DNA from: Candidatus Tanganyikabacteria bacterium
GTDB lineage: Bacteria > Cyanobacteriota > Sericytochromatia > S15B-MN24 > VGJW01
NCBI GenBank assembly: GCA_016867235.1
Contig: VGJY01000029.1
Location: 1 to 33,733, forward strand
DNA length: 33,733 bases
Direction of reading: 5' to 3'
This document shows positions 8,663 to 17,139 of this stretch, piece by piece (position 1 is the stretch's first letter; the number at the start of each line of letters is the position of its first letter). Under the pieces are notes generated by a model. The model ran no database searches. It saw only the letters and a program-made list of their open reading frames with translations, and had not been told where the DNA came from. Both the position numbers and the translations under genes were made by a program.

Positions 8663-8860
8663 TTACACCGCCAGGCGGTTGCCAGCCCTTGCGCGGTGGC
8701 CGGCACGCAGGGATACCGTGGCCCAAGGCGAGCGGCCGCCGGCCTGCCGCCCGACACCATCGAACAAGGCCCTGACCAGATGCCAGGGCCCAATTCCATT
8801 CAGTTCGAGAGCGACCTGGTCCGATTCGAGGTAGACCCGATACTTCCCCTGGGCCGGCAC
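8663..8860 (-). CDS. doubtful 65-codon frame downstream of ahcY
   Basis: A minus-strand frame from GTG 8860 to TAA encodes a protein-like segment, KYRVYLESDQVALELNG, followed by a less convincing Arg/Ala-rich tail. There is no ribosome site, because the GTG sits inside the loop of the 8848-8875 hairpin. The stop lies inside the GTGTAAAG of the 40-bp repeat. It may be a decayed gene remnant or chance coding potential. No family was recognised. Confidence 0.15.
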   Translation of the reverse strand: MPAQGKYRVYLESDQVALELNGIGPWHLVRALFDGVGRQAGGRSPWATVSLRAGHRARAGNRLAV

Positions 8861-8875
8861 CGAGGCCGGCCCAGG
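8848..8875. terminator. strong dyad downstream of ahcY, candidate terminator
   Basis: Perfect 11-bp arms, CCTGGGCCGGC (8848-8858) and GCCGGCCCAGG (8865-8875), enclose the 6-nt loop ACCGAG, starting about 25 bp past the ahcY stop. No U-tract follows in either direction, so it may act as a factor-assisted terminator or as an RNA-end stabiliser. A weaker 9-bp stem with an AAAA loop spans the ahcY stop itself at about 8886-8907. Confidence 0.45.
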
Positions 8876-8901
8876 TCGACTCAACTTAGGCCGAAAACGG
8901 C

Positions 8902-10200
<1,299 letters not shown>

Positions 10201-11331
10201 TCAGCGGCGCGACGCCCGCCAGAGCAGGACGCCCCCCGCCAACCCGGTGACGCCATTGGGCATCCAGGCGGCCCAGACCGGGTCGAGTACCCCCGACTGG
10301 CCCAGGGCCATGGATACGAACATGGCCACGTAGTAGGCGAAGATGATCAAGATGCTGAGACCCAGCCCCAGGGCATTGCTGGCTCGTTGCGGCCGGAGCC
10401 CCAGGGAGGCGCCGACCAGGGCGAATACCAGACTGGCGAACGGGATCGACAGCTTCTGGTGCCATTGTACGCCCAGGTCGTTCACCTGGCTATCGTTGCG
10501 CCCGGACGATTCGAGGTGCCGGATGTGCTCGCCCAGCTCCCGCAGGGTCATCTCCGCCGGTTCGCGGTGCTCGCTGGTGAGCGCCAGGAGCGAGGGCTTG
10601 AGCCGCACTACTTGCTCGTCGAAACGCAGCACGTAGCGGTACTCGCCCGTGTCCTGCGCCAGGTGGTAGAGCGTGCCCTTGTGGAAGCGCCAGGTCGTTC
10701 CGTCGTAAGAGGCAGCCTCGGCCTGGATGATGCGCGCCAGGCGGTCGCCGTCGAACTCCTGCACCAGCACGTTGTCCATCTTGGCACCGTCGAAGTGCCG
10801 GGCGTAGAAGAAGCGCACCAGACGGCCGTGCTCGTCGAGTTCGTCGAAGAAGATGTTGTCGCGGGCGAGCGGTAGCTTGCGCTTGTGCTGCGCCTCGTAG
10901 AGCAGATTCTTGGCTTCCCACTTGAGACGCGGAACGGCAAACTCGCCCATCGCCACCGTCGCGGCGCTCACCACGAGCGCAAAGCCCAGGACCGGCGTCA
11001 CCAGCCGCAGGAGCGACACTCCGGCCGCCCGGAACGCCGTGATCTCGGAATCGCCCGATAAACGCCCGAAGGCCAGCAGCGTGGCCAGCAACGTGGACAT
11101 CGGGAACGTGTAGAAGATCATCTCGGGCAGGCGCAGCAGCAGGACATAGGTCACCACGCCGGCCGGCAGGCCGATGTGGACCATCAGCGAGATGAGGAAG
11201 AAGAGGACCTGCGACGCGGTGAGGATGGCGGTGAACGCCGCCACGCCGAAGAGGAAGGGCCCCGCGTGCTCGGCGAGGATGTATCGGTCGAGGCGTCCCG
11301 GCCGCCAGTAAGCCAGCGGGGAGCGGGTCAC
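10201..11331 (-). CDS. lptF: LptF/LptG-family LPS export permease
   Basis: An inner-membrane permease of the YjgP/YjgQ family (376 aa). With LptB it extracts LPS from the outer leaflet of the inner membrane and passes it to the LptC-LptA bridge. The order is typical: N-terminal membrane helices (from YILAEHAGPFLFGVAAF through GVVTYVLLLRLPEMIFYTF), the cytoplasmic segment FGRLSGDSEITAFRAAG, a further helix, a periplasmic beta-jellyroll (about 110-280) and C-terminal helices (SIPFASLVFALVGASLGL onward). The GTG start at 11331 overlaps the lptB stop in the sequence GTGA, so translation is coupled. Only one permease gene is seen here. LptF and LptG usually pair, so a second copy should lie elsewhere or this one works as a homodimer. 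LptF versus LptG cannot be decided. Confidence 0.9.
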   Translation of the reverse strand: MTRSPLAYWRPGRLDRYILAEHAGPFLFGVAAFTAILTASQVLFFLISLMVHIGLPAGVVTYVLLLRLPEMIFYTFPMSTLLATLLAFGRLSGDSEITAFRAAGVSLLRLVTPVLGFALVVSAATVAMGEFAVPRLKWEAKNLLYEAQHKRKLPLARDNIFFDELDEHGRLVRFFYARHFDGAKMDNVLVQEFDGDRLARIIQAEAASYDGTTWRFHKGTLYHLAQDTGEYRYVLRFDEQVVRLKPSLLALTSEHREPAEMTLRELGEHIRHLESSGRNDSQVNDLGVQWHQKLSIPFASLVFALVGASLGLRPQRASNALGLGLSILIIFAYYVAMFVSMALGQSGVLDPVWAAWMPNGVTGLAGGVLLWRASRR

Positions 11332-12044
11332 AACCCGAACTCTTCTCCCAGGTAGTGCTTGCGGGCGATGTCCGAGGCGACGATCTCGTCGGGCGAGCCG
11401 TGGAAGAGGATGGTGCCCGAGTCGATGATGTAGGCGCGATCGACTATCTTGAGCGTGTCGCGGACGTTGTGGTCGGTGATCAGGAGGCCCAGGTTGCGGC
11501 TCCGCAGGTGCCGGAGCATCTTCTGGATGTCGGCGATCGCCAGCGGGTCGATGCCCGAGAAGGGCTCGTCGAGCAGGATGAAAGACGGGCTTGTCGCGAG
11601 CGCCCGGGCGATCTCCACGCGCCGCCGCTCTCCGCCCGAGAGCTGGAATCCCTTGCTCTTGCGGATCTTCTGGATGTGGAACTCGTCGAGCAACTCCTCC
11701 AGGCGCTGCTTCTGCACCTTCTTGGGCACGCCGAGCAGTTCCCAGACCGCGAGCAGGTTCTGCTCGACCGAGAGCTTGCGGAACACCGAGGGTTCCTGGG
11801 CCAGGTAACCGATGCCCTTGCGGGCCCGCAGGTGCATGGGGAGGTGCGCGATGTTGTCGCCGTCGAGGGTCACGTTGCCCGCCGCGGGCCGCACCAAGCC
11901 GACGACCATGTAGAACGTGGTGGTCTTGCCCGCGCCGTTGGGGCCGAGCAGGCCGACGATCTCGCCCCGATCGACCGAGATCGAGACCTCGTTGACCACC
12001 TTGCGGCCCCTGTAGACCTTGACCAGCTGATCGGTCTTGATCAC
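11328..12044 (-). CDS. lptB: LPS export ABC transporter ATP-binding protein LptB
   Basis: The cytoplasmic ATPase that drives LPS extraction and transport. It is 238 aa, the usual family length. Walker A is GPNGAGKT (34-41), the ABC signature LSGGE (134-138), Walker B ILLDEP with catalytic Glu159, and the switch His191 lies in LLITDHNV. The LptB-typical segments YMVVGLVRPAAG and GIGYLAQEPSVFRKLSVEQN are present. The GTG start at 12044 overlaps the lptA stop (GTGA). A longer in-frame extension upstream overlaps lptA and is not LptB-like, so the short start is chosen. Confidence 0.95.
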   Translation of the reverse strand: MIKTDQLVKVYRGRKVVNEVSISVDRGEIVGLLGPNGAGKTTTFYMVVGLVRPAAGNVTLDGDNIAHLPMHLRARKGIGYLAQEPSVFRKLSVEQNLLAVWELLGVPKKVQKQRLEELLDEFHIQKIRKSKGFQLSGGERRRVEIARALATSPSFILLDEPFSGIDPLAIADIQKMLRHLRSRNLGLLITDHNVRDTLKIVDRAYIIDSGTILFHGSPDEIVASDIARKHYLGEEFGL

Positions 12045-12433
12045 TTCGCCCCGGCCCCCTTGGCACCCGGCAGGATGAGGCGGGTGCGCGTGTTGCCCTC
12101 GGCGATCAGCTTGCGGGTGCCCACGTTGTAGGTGACGCGATCGCCCCGGAACGTGCCCTTGCCCCGCAGGGCCACGACCTCGCCGATGAAGACGATGCGT
12201 TCGACCCGCTGGTCGTCCTTCGACAGGAAGATCTGTGCTTCCTTGCACGTCACCTCGAGGTCGCGGACCGTGATGTGGACGTCGCCGGCGACCTTGTACG
12301 TGTGCCCGGCGCCGTCGAACTCGGTGCTGGCGGCCTCGATGGCCACCTCTTCGGGGCTGACGGGCCTGGGCGTGGGCTTCGCCGCCAGGCCGGCCGTGGC
12401 GAGGGCCAGCACCACCAGGAAGGCGGGGTTCAT
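12041..12433 (-). CDS. lptA: LptA/OstA-like periplasmic LPS transport protein
   Basis: A 130-aa secreted protein with a short signal peptide (MNPAFLVVLALATAGLAA) and one OstA-type beta-jellyroll. The alternating segments STEFDGAGHTYKVAGDVHITV, DLEVTCKEAQIFLSK, VERIVFIGEVVAL and RGDRVTYNVGTRKLIAEG match the LptA repeat pattern of a layer that lists altered forms of one strand pair. LptA oligomers bridge LptC at the inner membrane to LptD at the outer membrane. It is slightly shorter than Escherichia coli LptA. Its ATG overlaps the lptC stop as ATGA, and its own stop overlaps lptB. Sequence similarity in this family is weak, so the call leans partly on gene order. Confidence 0.85.
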   Translation of the reverse strand: MNPAFLVVLALATAGLAAKPTPRPVSPEEVAIEAASTEFDGAGHTYKVAGDVHITVRDLEVTCKEAQIFLSKDDQRVERIVFIGEVVALRGKGTFRGDRVTYNVGTRKLIAEGNTRTRLILPGAKGAGAK

Positions 12434-12873
12434 CGGTCGGCGGCGACCTGGAACCGGGCCCGCATCTGGCCGGCCACGAGCTTGCGCTCGTTTCCCACCC
12501 AGCGGGCGCCCTCGAGCACCATGTGGCCGCCGCGCCCGGTGAAGTCCACCGGGCCGTCCATCACCAGGTCGCGGCTGACCGTGTCGAAGCTGGCCCCCGA
12601 AGCCCGGCAGACCGCATCAACCTTGCCGCCGCGGTAGTAGTGAAGCGTCACGCCGTCGAGGCGGGCGATACGATCGTCGTAGCGGACGTGATCGGCTTCG
12701 AGGCGCCACAAAGCCGTGGCGCCCGCGTACTCGACCAGGGACACGCCGTGGAACGCGATGGCCGGCCCGCCGTGGGAACCGCCCTTGTCGCCCTGGCCCG
12801 GCCGCAGGCTGCAACCCGCGCCCCCGGCCGCGACGGCCAGCAGCACGGCCGCAAGTCGAGCGAAGCGGCTCAT
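12430..12873 (-). CDS. lptC: LptC-like LPS assembly protein, here with a lipobox
   Basis: A 147-aa protein beginning with a lipoprotein-type signal that ends G-G-A-G-C (Cys21), then the strand-rich LptC jellyroll: AIAFHGVSLVEY, LWRLEADHVRYDD, ARLDGVTLHYYRGG, ASFDTVSRDLVMDGPVDFTG, HMVLEGARWVGNERKLVAG. LptC normally keeps an N-terminal membrane helix. A Cys lipid anchor would be a different way of holding it in a membrane, and the lipobox is not ideal (Gly at -3), so a plain helix remains possible. It is the first gene of the lptC-A-B-F operon, with no clear ribosome site before ATG 12873 and 90 bp to the upstream SDR gene. Confidence 0.8.
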   Translation of the reverse strand: MSRFARLAAVLLAVAAGGAGCSLRPGQGDKGGSHGGPAIAFHGVSLVEYAGATALWRLEADHVRYDDRIARLDGVTLHYYRGGKVDAVCRASGASFDTVSRDLVMDGPVDFTGRGGHMVLEGARWVGNERKLVAGQMRARFQVAADR

Positions 12874-12963
12874 AGCCCAGCGATCTTACCACTGTTCTGC
12901 ATCACTGCTTGTAGAGACGGTCACGGGGAGCGGGGAGTTCCCGTTTCTCTCTCGGGTAGGCGG

Positions 12964-13830
12964 TCAGGCCGGCGAACCGGCCACTTCCGGCAGCCCCAGC
13001 AGCCTCGAGCTCTCCGCCCACAGCATCGCGGCCGCGGCGTCGTCGCGGGCGTCGCGGGACGGGGTCACGAGCTTCCGCTCGTCGTAGTAGCCGCCCGACA
13101 GCCGGTCGAACTCGGGCGCGGTGGCGAGGTGCAGCGACGTGTCGGCGCCCTGCTCCTCGGAGATCGTGAAGAGGCCCATCAGCGCCAGGGCGAACTTCGG
13201 CAGCGGGAACAGGTTGGTCGCGATCACGCCGGGATGCAGGCAGTTGGCGGTGACGCCGGTACCCTCGAGGCGCCGGGCGAGTTCCCGCGTGTACAGGACG
13301 TTCGCCAGCTTCGAGCGGGCATAGGCGCCGAACGTCGTGTAGCGGCGCTCGTTCTGCAGATCGGCCGGATCCCACTTCGCGCGGAAATGGGCGTCGGAGG
13401 CCACGTTGATCACCCGCGCCGGCGCCGACGACTCCAGCTTGCCCCGCAGCAGGTGGGTCAGGTAGAAGCCGCCCAGATGGTTGACGCCGAAGGTCGTCTC
13501 GAAGCCGTCGGCGGTGAGGGTACGCTTGAGCGAGATCAGGCCGGCATTGTTGAGCAGGACGTGCAGGGCCGGGTAGGTCGCGTCGAACTCCCGGGCGAAA
13601 GCTTCGATCGAGGCCTTGCTCGCCAGATCGAGCTTCATGACCGCCACGTCGGCGTCGCCGACGACCCCCAGCACGTCCGCCCGGGCCGCCTGGCCGCGTT
13701 CGGGGCTGCGGCACGCCATGACGACGGTGGCGCCCTGGCGCGCCAGGCCCTTGACGGTCTCCTTGCCGATCCCGGCATTCGCGCCGGTGACGATGCAGAT
13801 GCGCCCCTTCATGTCGGACATGGGCGCCAT
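12964..13830 (-). CDS. short-chain dehydrogenase/reductase, retinol-dehydrogenase-like
   Basis: A classical SDR with a Rossmann fold, 288 aa. The cofactor loop is TGANAGIG (15-22); CRSPER after the second strand favours NADP(H). NNAG is at 94-97, and the catalytic residues are Ser145 (NVASDAH) with Tyr170 and Lys174 (YARSKLAN), followed by HPGVIATN. The pattern FGVNHLGGFYLTHLL plus SDAHFRAKWD is typical of the RDH11-14/WWOX-like group that reduces lipophilic aldehydes or ketones. The substrate is unknown. ATG 13830 follows AGGCGG, and two more in-frame ATGs lie at codons 4 and 7. Confidence 0.9.
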   Translation of the reverse strand: MAPMSDMKGRICIVTGANAGIGKETVKGLARQGATVVMACRSPERGQAARADVLGVVGDADVAVMKLDLASKASIEAFAREFDATYPALHVLLNNAGLISLKRTLTADGFETTFGVNHLGGFYLTHLLRGKLESSAPARVINVASDAHFRAKWDPADLQNERRYTTFGAYARSKLANVLYTRELARRLEGTGVTANCLHPGVIATNLFPLPKFALALMGLFTISEEQGADTSLHLATAPEFDRLSGGYYDERKLVTPSRDARDDAAAAMLWAESSRLLGLPEVAGSPA

Positions 13831-13875
13831 GGTACCGCCTGGAACGACGAAAGGAGCCGGAGGCGATCCGGCCCG

Positions 13876-15375
13876 CTAGCTTTCCAGTTTCTGGATGATG
13901 TGGCTGATGACGTCGGGCGTGGCGTACTCGTTGACCGCGAACTGGCCGTCGGCCTTCTTGTAGCTCTGGTGGAAGCCGTTGCGGGTCTTGTAGTCGATCA
14001 TGGCGCGAGTGGTCTTCTCGTCCCAGACGCCGGTCTTGTCGCTGTCGTAACCCAGGGCCCGCAGGAGTGTCTGCAACTGCTTGATCTGTTTCGCCGGACC
14101 GACGTCGGGCCCGAGGGCGTTGCCTTCGTACGACTGCACCTCGATCAGGAACGTGCGGACGTTGACCGGATCGGTGTCCAGGCCGTACTTGCGGGCCAGG
14201 GCGGTCGTCTCGTCCTCGGTGACGGTCTTGGGGTCGACGCCCTTGGGGATGGCGTTGATGCGGCCCAGCAGGTCCAGGGCCAGGCCCGCGGCCGGCGAGA
14301 TGGGATACAGGATCGCCGGGTTCTGCATGGCAAACCGCGCGGCACTGCTCGCGAGCTGGCTCCAGCGGCTCTCCTGCGCGGCGACCTCGCCGGCCGCCAC
14401 CGCGACCTTCGCCCCGCGGCCGGCCGCCCCGGCAGCGGCCAGGATCTCCGCGGCCTTCGCGCCGTCGAGGGCCACCTTGCCGGTCAGGAAACCGCGCACC
14501 AGGCCCGGCTCGAGCGCCTTGCCCGCCATCACGGCCTTGGCGACCAGCGACGCCCGCGTCGCCGCCTCGGCGGTCTCGGCGGTCGCCTTGGCGCCGCCGG
14601 CCAGCCACGAGAATCGCCCGGCGCGGATCAGCGCGTCGCTATGCGCCAGGAGTTCCGCCGACTTCATCATGGTGCCGGCCACGTTGACGTGGTACAGCCG
14701 GCCGAAGAGGTTGGCGTAGTGGCCCACCTTGCTCACGTTGCCCAGCTTGGCCACCTGGGCGGCGCGGGCCGACGCGTTTGCCATCTGCGCCATCTTGGCG
14801 GCCTCGCCCACGTGACCCAGCTTGGCCAGGCGTTCGGCCTTCACGGCGTAGCTGGAGGCCTGCATGGTCCACTTTCCGGCGTAGTAGCCGGTCTTGGCGG
14901 CCGTCGCGACCCCTTGCCCCGCCTTGAGGGCACCCGCAGCGCCCTGCCCGAAGGCGACGGCGCCCTTGGCGCCCTGGACCACGCTCTGCGGGCTGACGAA
15001 CAGCGAACCGATCTCCACGATGCCGCGGCCCAGGGCCTTGCCCGGATGGCCGCTCTTGACCGCCTCGATGTAGGGGTCCACGAAGGCGTGGCCGATCATC
15101 GACAGGCCTTCCTTGGGATTGGTCACCAGCGTGGTGGCCAGGTAGGCGATGCCCTTGGCGGTCTGGATCGGGTGCAGCACCATGTTGCCGACGCCCTTGG
15201 CCATGTCCCAGATGGCCTCGCCGCCGCCCACGAAGACGTCCTTGACGAAGCCCAGGGCGCCGCCGAGAATCCCGCCCTTCTTCTTCGGGGCTTCCGCCGG
15301 GAGCGGCTGGGTACCGCCGGGCAGCGGTCCCGAAGCGGCCAGCGGCCGGGTCCCGCTCTGGACGTTCTCGCCCAT
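13876..15375 (-). CDS. large protein with toxin-preamble-like N-terminus and C-terminal peptidoglycan-binding domain
   Basis: ATG 15375 has AGGGGG eight bases upstream and is preferred over an in-frame GTG at 15384. The product is 499 aa with no signal peptide. After a Pro/Gly-rich head (about 1-30), residues 30-150 contain GFVKDVFVGGGEAIWDMAKG, HPIQTAKGIAYL, TNPKEGLSMIGHAFVDPYIE and LGRGIVEIGSLFV. This pattern is known from pre-toxin or linker regions of secreted polymorphic toxins and other large export substrates. The middle (about 150-370) is a long Ala-rich helical tract with repeating AKLG units. Residues about 425-495 form a PG_binding_1-type domain (QLQTLLRALGYDSDKTGVWDE, then TRAMIDYKTRNGF). 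No nuclease or other toxin domain is visible. A cell-wall-directed or injected substrate is an inference only. Confidence 0.6.
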   Translation of the reverse strand: MGENVQSGTRPLAASGPLPGGTQPLPAEAPKKKGGILGGALGFVKDVFVGGGEAIWDMAKGVGNMVLHPIQTAKGIAYLATTLVTNPKEGLSMIGHAFVDPYIEAVKSGHPGKALGRGIVEIGSLFVSPQSVVQGAKGAVAFGQGAAGALKAGQGVATAAKTGYYAGKWTMQASSYAVKAERLAKLGHVGEAAKMAQMANASARAAQVAKLGNVSKVGHYANLFGRLYHVNVAGTMMKSAELLAHSDALIRAGRFSWLAGGAKATAETAEAATRASLVAKAVMAGKALEPGLVRGFLTGKVALDGAKAAEILAAAGAAGRGAKVAVAAGEVAAQESRWSQLASSAARFAMQNPAILYPISPAAGLALDLLGRINAIPKGVDPKTVTEDETTALARKYGLDTDPVNVRTFLIEVQSYEGNALGPDVGPAKQIKQLQTLLRALGYDSDKTGVWDEKTTRAMIDYKTRNGFHQSYKKADGQFAVNEYATPDVISHIIQKLES

Positions 15376-15459
15376 GTTTCGCACCCCCTAGGCTCTGTAG
15401 TGGAGTTGTCCCCACCGGCAGCATCCGCGTTGTGCGCGCGATCAGAAACTTAAAAGAAG

Positions 15460-16428
15460 CTAAACAGTTGTCAGGACAACCTTGCCCACGGACCGGCGGC
15501 TCTCGAGGAGGTCGTGGGCGGCCCGCGCCTCGCCCAGCGGGAACGTCGCGCCCACGTGCGGCCGCAGTTTTCCGGCACGCACGAGGGCGAGCAGGGCGTC
15601 CGAGACGTCCCGCAGCTTCTCCACCCGCCCGACGAAGCGCAGCATGTTGAGGCCGATCAGGGCGCGGCTCTCGGCGACGAGAGGGTGCACCGGCAGGAGG
15701 CTGCCGGCGAGTTGCGCGGCGACGGCGCCGAGAATGCCCCGTCCCGCGCCCGCCGCGATGCCCAGGGCGACCAGGCGGCCGCGCGGCGCCAGCAGGCGCA
15801 GGCCGGCCGGCACCGACGCGCCGCCAAGCGAGTCGAGGATCAGGTCGAGTTCGCCGCCGGCCTCCCTAACGGCCGCCGCCCAGTCGCGGGCCCGGTAGTC
15901 GATCGGGTGCTGCACCCCACGTTCGGCAAGGAACGCGCACTTGGTCTCCGAACCCGCGGTGCCGAACAGGATCGCGCCGTGCGCGAGGCCGATCTGCACG
16001 GCCGCCAGGCCCACTCCGCCGGCCGCCGCGTGGATCAGCACGCGGTCGCCGGCGCGGAGGGGCCCGTAGCCCAGCATGGCCAGGCCCGCGGTCAGCGACG
16101 TCACCAGGAAGCCCGCCCCCTCTTCGAAAGAGAAGCCCGCCGGCAGGGGGAAGACCTGCGAGTCGGGCACGGCGACCACCTCGCTGTACCCGCCGAACAC
16201 CGTCAAGGCCATGACGCGGCGGCCGTCGGGGGTTTCGCCGGCCACTTCGTAGCCCGGCACGAAGGGGCGCGGCGGGGCGTCCGGATAGAGGCCCTGCCGC
16301 GCCAGGCAGTCGGCGAAGTTTACGCCCGCGGCCCGCACGCGGATCAGGGTATGGCCCGGCGGCACGACGGGTTCGGGGGTTTCCTCGACCCTGAGGCGGC
16401 CGAAGAGGTCGATGGCGACGGCTTTCAT
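15460..16428 (-). CDS. zinc-independent quinone oxidoreductase-like enzyme (MDR superfamily)
   Basis: A 322-aa medium-chain dehydrogenase/reductase of the zeta-crystallin/VAT-1 type, NADPH-dependent. The N-terminal GroES-like half has AAGVNFADCLARQGLYP and VPGYEVAGE; the nucleotide-binding motif is AAAGGVGLAAVQ (134-145). The catalytic and structural zinc Cys/His sets of true alcohol dehydrogenases are absent, as expected for quinone or enone reductases. ATG 16428 follows AAGGAGC at seven bases. The promoter candidate TTCGCT-N17-CATAAT lies upstream. It probably forms its own transcript, and the next gene on the strand starts 85 bp after its stop. The substrate is unknown. Confidence 0.9.
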   Translation of the reverse strand: MKAVAIDLFGRLRVEETPEPVVPPGHTLIRVRAAGVNFADCLARQGLYPDAPPRPFVPGYEVAGETPDGRRVMALTVFGGYSEVVAVPDSQVFPLPAGFSFEEGAGFLVTSLTAGLAMLGYGPLRAGDRVLIHAAAGGVGLAAVQIGLAHGAILFGTAGSETKCAFLAERGVQHPIDYRARDWAAAVREAGGELDLILDSLGGASVPAGLRLLAPRGRLVALGIAAGAGRGILGAVAAQLAGSLLPVHPLVAESRALIGLNMLRFVGRVEKLRDVSDALLALVRAGKLRPHVGATFPLGEARAAHDLLESRRSVGKVVLTTV

Positions 16429-16454
16429 GGCGTTGCTCCTTCGGCCGGCGGTTT

Positions 16455-16490
16455 AAGGCCGATTATGGCCTTACGTCGCTCTTTAGCGAA
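16455..16490 (-). promoter_or_regulatory. promoter with centred operator for the quinone oxidoreductase gene
   Basis: On the minus strand TTCGCT (16490-16485) and CATAAT (16467-16462) are spaced by 17 bp, a fair sigma-70 match. A perfect dyad, AAGGCC-GATTAT-GGCCTT (16455-16472), is centred on the -10 box, where a dimeric repressor would block polymerase. The predicted leader is about 27 nt. A second imperfect dyad, CTCTTT/AAAGAG, overlaps the -35 region. Confidence 0.4.
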
Positions 16491-16538
16491 AAAGAGTGAT
16501 TATGTGCCGGCATTTCCGCCTTGCTTGACAATAAACTC

Positions 16539-16567
16539 TTGAATCGCGCCGAGCAGGCGCCTAAAGT
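16539..16567 (+). promoter_or_regulatory. weak promoter candidate for the small gene at 16646
   Basis: TTGAAT (16539-16544) and TAAAGT (16562-16567) are separated by 17 bp, each matching four of six sigma-70 consensus positions. This would give a leader of roughly 70 nt. A better -35 word, TTGACA (16525-16530), is nearby but has no -10 box at the right distance. Confidence 0.25.
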
Positions 16568-16645
16568 TATCCCATCTGGAACCGATAAGGGCCAGTTCGG
16601 AAGACACGGAGGTCTTTCGCAAGCGAACCAAGGAGGTTCTATCCG

Positions 16646-16936
16646 ATGTACGACGCACAGGGGCAATACGAACCCCCTTCGCGGGCATTCTCGCGCCGCC
16701 ACTCCTCCGGGCGCTGGCAGACGCGCACGCTGCTCGACTTCCCGAGCGCGGCCCGCAAGGAAGCGGTCAGATCCCGCACCGAGGCGCCGAACACCGAGCC
16801 ACGCGAGACCGACGTCCGAAAGTTCGACATCGAGGCGCTCCTCGCCGAGGTCACCGAGCTGTCAAACCAGCTCGCGCCGAGGCGCGGTGCCGCCGAGATC
16901 CGGCAATTCCCCCAGAGGGAAGCCGGTTCGACGTAG
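16646..16936 (+). CDS. small hydrophilic protein of unknown function (96 aa)
   Basis: The ATG at 16646 follows a strong ribosome site, AAGGAGG, nine bases upstream, which supports translation. The protein is highly charged and probably disordered over residues 1-55 (many Arg, Ser, Glu), with one predicted amphipathic helix, KFDIEALLAEVTELSNQL (59-76), then a basic tail. It has no membrane segment and no recognised domain. It converges with the helicase gene and is followed by several hairpins. Confidence 0.6.
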   Translation: MYDAQGQYEPPSRAFSRRHSSGRWQTRTLLDFPSAARKEAVRSRTEAPNTEPRETDVRKFDIEALLAEVTELSNQLAPRRGAAEIRQFPQREAGST

Positions 16937-16952
16937 CTGCACCACAGAAGGG

Positions 16953-16989
16953 GTCCGGCTCACGGACGAGCCGCCCGGCCGGTGCCGGG
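16953..16989 (+). terminator. clustered hairpins after the small gene, with two mutually exclusive stems
   Basis: GTCCG-GCTCA-CGGAC (16953-16967) and CGGCTC-ACGGAC-GAGCCG (16956-16973) are perfect stems that share bases and cannot form together. Immediately after comes CCCGGC-CGGT-GCCGGG (16974-16989), also perfect. No U-tract follows. The set could be a factor-assisted terminator, or a structured RNA that switches between folds. Confidence 0.35.
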
Positions 16990-17084
16990 TAAGCCAAGAG
17001 GGCACATCCAGTCCCCTTCCTCGCATAGGATCGGTTGACGGACCGTCGCTCGCCACAGAGCGGCCGGAAATGACCCAGCAAGCC

Positions 17085-17120
17085 CGCGCCCCGGAAGGCT
17101 TTCTCAGCCTCCGGGGCGCG
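17085..17120. terminator. bidirectional terminator-like hairpin between convergent genes
   Basis: The arms CGCGCCCCGGA (17085-17095) and TCCGGGGCGCG (17110-17120) pair perfectly. Inside them AGGCT pairs with AGCCT around the loop TTCTC, giving about 15 bp with one bulged A. It lies 19 bp beyond the helicase stop and between two genes that face each other. No long U-tract is present. Confidence 0.55.
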
Positions 17121-17139
17121 TAAGTTCCTCCGGCGTGCC

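Larger units (their letters stand above)
8492..8901. other. 410-bp gap between convergent genes, with dyads and a 40-bp-period repeat
   Basis: No confident gene lies here. GGCCGGGAA (8601-8609 and 8641-8649) and CTTTACAC (8621-8628 and 8661-8668) both recur at a spacing of exactly 40 bp, so a 40-bp unit has been duplicated imperfectly. TCCCGGCCGGCCGGGA (8633-8648) is a perfect 16-bp palindrome. Hairpins with perfect arms occur at 8768-8790 (GGCCCTG/CAGGGCC) and 8848-8875. On the minus strand, a small hairpin at 8667-8679 is followed a few bases later by six T (8660-8655), a weak candidate terminator for ahcY read-through. On the plus strand, CGCCCG/CGGGCG just after the lipoprotein stop could form a terminator stem without a U-tract. 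Confidence 0.5.

Noticed and set aside
8577-8834. 85-codon plus-strand frame in the gap after the second lipoprotein
   Set aside because: It runs through the repeats and hairpins, has a TTG start without a ribosome site, and has no protein-like pattern.
11328-12248. longer LptB with a 68-residue N-terminal extension
   Set aside because: The extension overlaps lptA and is unlike LptB; GTG 12044 gives the family length and a GTGA overlap.
12523-15453. 976-codon plus-strand frame across lptC, the SDR gene and the PG-binding protein gene
   Set aside because: It spans three well-supported minus-strand genes and shows only low-complexity Gly/Arg/Val content.
16937-17139. known structured RNA such as RNase P, tmRNA or a riboswitch
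   Set aside because: None of the conserved core words of these RNAs is present; only simple hairpins are visible.
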